Assembly (NCBI GenBank): GCA_022495005.1
Contig: JAGYXB010000510.1
Span: forward strand, 434,001-498,000
Length of the DNA stretch: 64,000 nt
From: Rhyacophila brunnea
Taxonomy: Eukaryota; Arthropoda; Insecta; Trichoptera; Rhyacophilidae
Reading direction: 5' to 3'
Every line of letters begins with the position of its first letter. Position 1 is the stretch's first letter. Positions 61,146 through 64,000 of the stretch are shown one piece after another. Made by a program: the position numbers and the translations under genes. The notes under the pieces were generated by a model. It had not been told where the DNA came from. It saw only the letters and a program-made list of their open reading frames with translations, and made no database searches.

Positions 61146-63290
61146 TGATGAGCTATACATATTGATTTTTCGCATAATTATCCTAACCGATTATTTTACA
61201 ATGCAACAAAATCTTATTCATTCTTTGACAGAATATTATAAAAAAATCTTGCTGAGGAATACGGGCCCTAGTTTGCGCATCATTAATATAATTAATGAAA
61301 TCACCAGACTAATATAGTAATTAATTAATACAAGCTTTCTACTTTCCAAGCATAAAAAATCGATGTATTAACTACCCGCTGTGTCTAAACATGCTGGAAA
61401 AATCCCGAGAATAATTCCTTAACTGTCATAAAATTATGCAATATTTATATTTCAATCTATATAGTATTATTCCTGCTTTGATTGAATGTGTTTATAGACT
61501 TTTTCTCACACCATATGATGCTGAAAATGGAATAAAATCGCAATAGTCGATCGGACTAACTGAAGTTTGAACATAATTGATCAACCCCTTTCTTTCAAGC
61601 GACATAATATGGGGATGTCGTTACTCGTTAAAAAATTATCATTTGCAATAATTTTGAATTCTTTCACCTTATAAAGTCACCCCTAATAGCATAAATGATT
61701 ACCTATAATCAAAGATGTTCGAGATCATGACAAATAATACTTATACATTCTCATATTTTACAAAATATCGCGGGATTGCCGCCAAAAATTACGTCTCTGT
61801 TCTGGCAGAACACACTAACTGGAGAATATTAGTTTTGAGTAATTTGACTTTGAAATTGTTAAAATGTTTGAAATGGTCTATCATGTGAGTTTATTAAGTA
61901 ATCGTAAGAAGGGTGACTTTAAAATAAACACTGTTTATTTATTAAGAAGGTTTCCAGATGGTAAAGTTTGAAATAAGGAACATTTTGGTATAACTAACTC
62001 AATATGTATTCATATTCAATTTCATTTATTCGAATTAGTGTATTCTGCCAGAACAGTGACGATTAGTAAGTCGATAGTTTAAGTATCTCTAGAGCTAACA
62101 GCGGATTTTATGTCTATATAAATATGTGCTAAAAAAAATTCAGTGCTATCCGATATATTATAGAACATCAACATAAAGCACAAAGAAATTAGCATTATGC
62201 CTGATTTTAGAGGGCATGTGAAACTAAAAATATTGAAATTACTCCATAACATGATTTAGAGACTTACTGTTGGTAGTAACAGTTGGCCCACGAATAAGGA
62301 TATCGTAAAAATACACTGTTACCGCCTGTATCTTGAATCTAGAGCTCAAAACCTACATATTGCTTATTGTTATTTTGTTTGACAAATTTATTTCTACAAG
62401 ACCTCAATAAATTCATATCATAATGGAATATTGCAAAAATACCTTTACAAAAAGAATGTTGTTCAGTAATATTATGCTTTATAGTGTACGGACCCAAATA
62501 ATATCGAAGACAGCTAATAAATTTTTACATGTTTATTATATTATACGATGGTACAGGCCTTCGAAGTATTTTTTAAATATTTTTTTTATTCATGGTTTTT
62601 AATAAATAATCGTGACCTGTTTTTACACATCTCGCATGAAATGCTTTAACGCAAATTTATTCAAACAAGCGAAATAAAAGAAAATCCACAGGTTATTTAT
62701 TAAACGAAAGGCCACGTAAAAAAAGAGAGAAAAATCTACAACGCGTTTACATACACGAGTGTCAAGATTCTACATTTTATAATATGTACTTATCAGTTAT
62801 TATGGCAACATGTTATATTTTATTCAAGCGTATTCATCCGAATCTATTTTTGTTTACTTTGAAAGAAACACAGAAGTAAATGTATGCAATGATGCCTCAC
62901 AAACGTTTCAAACGATTTGTTTTAAATATTTGTACTACGTGGGACATGTCACACTCATCTCAATCCAGGTGCTATACCTATGTACTTCAGCAAATACAAT
63001 ATCAATGTTATGTTATAATTAATCACATATATTTTTTTCTAAATTAGAATTTCGTTAATATCGGCGACCTAGTTGTTCATAATATGACAACTGAAATAGT
63101 TGAAACAACTGAAAGGCAAGAAGACTTGTGTACACTACTACTATCGGGGGTTATCTCTAAGATGTTGAGTTAGCCCCGATGTTAAGGTTGCGTTGAGTTT
63201 GCGTGATATGGTAAATTCGGGTAGTGAGGAATAATCAATGACATTAATATGGACGAATCATCTGGAAAAGAAAATGACACTCACTTTATT
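61146..63290. other. non-coding stretch
   Basis: AT-rich with no gene or repeat recognised. The open frame 62810-63022 has no known domain. Confidence 0.5.
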
Positions 63291-63486
63291 GTCGGGTCCG
63301 CCGAATGGCATAATCTGTTCTAACGTCATTACAATAAAGGTGATATTGCTATAAATTCTTGATGCTTTTTGTTGGGTCTGCCGAATGGTTTGGTTCGAAC
63401 GGGTTTGCTCAAATGAACATTGACATTAGAAACACTGATCTAACGCCATTACAATAAAGGTCATATTGCTATAAATTCTCGATGCG
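63291..63486 (+). repeat. two-copy tandem repeat
   Basis: GTCGGGTCCGCCGAATGG (63291) recurs as GTTGGGTCTGCCGAATGG (63371). TAACGTCATTACAATAAAGG followed by ATATTGCTATAAATTCT (63321) recurs at 63441. The second unit is about 40 bp longer between the two blocks. Confidence 0.75.
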
Positions 63487-64000
63487 TGATATCGCATAAT
63501 AGAAATTGCGTGACGTCTACCATGCGAATACGCGAATTTACTTGCTAGCTACTGTATTGAGTGCGTCGTCCATTAATAATGTCATTGGGAATAATACACA
63601 GTCGTGGTATTTTTTTTGGTTTTATACTGTAGATAATAAGTTTGGATAAACACGGCCCTAATACAGGACTATCACATTAGTTTTTATGTTGAGTTTGAAG
63701 GTTTACATTATGATTTAAATTTAGGTTTAACGTTACGCGGAGTTTCGCCCGTAAATTGACTACACTGTTGAAAGACCGAAATGCAACTGATTTATTGACT
63801 TTCATTTCCTGTTTGTATTATTGTCTATACTATATAAATGAATATAATACAATAATGCGTCATTTGAAGGGTTGAGTAAACCTCTATACAACTCATGGTG
63901 GAATTTGGCGATCTCAAGCAGACTCCTCCGCTCTCCCTTTTCAATTGATCACTCTTGGCTCTAGACGTCCTCTTTATAGGATACCAAGTAATCACAGTTG
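63487..64000. other. non-coding stretch to the window end
   Basis: No gene recognised. The last 110 bases are less AT-rich, but too short to judge. Confidence 0.45.

Noticed and set aside
1..64000. CRISPR arrays, bacterial operons, rRNA genes
   Set aside because: No regularly spaced repeats or conserved RNA-gene cores; the sequence is clearly eukaryotic nuclear DNA.

Overview
This is an AT-rich, gene-poor insect nuclear window. A moth or butterfly is the best guess, because the RTE-type LINE tail ending in TGATGA repeats, the tRNA-derived SINEs and the dense short DNA transposons are typical of Lepidoptera. The order is inferred; nothing in the window fixes the species. There is no bacterial-style gene layout, rRNA, CRISPR array or operon.

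Only one host-gene segment is convincing. It is a plus-strand internal exon at 10405-10502/10569 encoding the start of the first WD40 blade of a tomosyn/STXBP5 (Lgl superfamily) protein. No other exon of that gene was recognised, so much of the rest is probably a very large intron of it or intergenic DNA. A second spliced-exon candidate, with a splice acceptor and an open frame containing a hydrophobic stretch, lies at 38019-38176 and is much less certain.

Almost everything else that can be named is transposable-element DNA. Cut-and-paste elements: two mariner copies (1307-2596 plus, 42596-43896 minus); hAT-type non-autonomous elements with 8-bp duplications (2991-3650, 5692-6472, 24577-25089); two PIF/Harbinger-type MITEs with TAA duplications (25638-25977, 38528-38873); two related TA-duplicating MITEs with TCGTCGGT ends (15399-15825, 57254-57637); and several inverted-repeat elements (8921-9301, 20570-21081, 21655-22180, 35244-35465). 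Retroelements: a 5'-truncated RTE LINE with a 10-bp duplication (59814-60228); a 5'-truncated LINE end with a 16-bp duplication and CxxC..H..C motif (41898-42208); decayed LINE pieces at 2806-3805, 7256-7542, 36507-36788 and 44849-44935; a type-II-tRNA-derived SINE family (A, seven copies); and a second tRNA-derived family (B), of which one copy forms a near-perfect 290-bp hairpin.

The most informative structures are nested. A hAT MITE splits an old LINE; a TA-MITE sits inside a SINE B whose paralogue gives the empty site; a palindromic hAT-like element splits what was a (CCTAA)4 telomere-type array; and a SINE A sits inside one unit of a tandem duplication. Every reading-frame break found in the two mariner copies is a single-base loss in an A or T run, so part of their apparent decay could be sequencing error.
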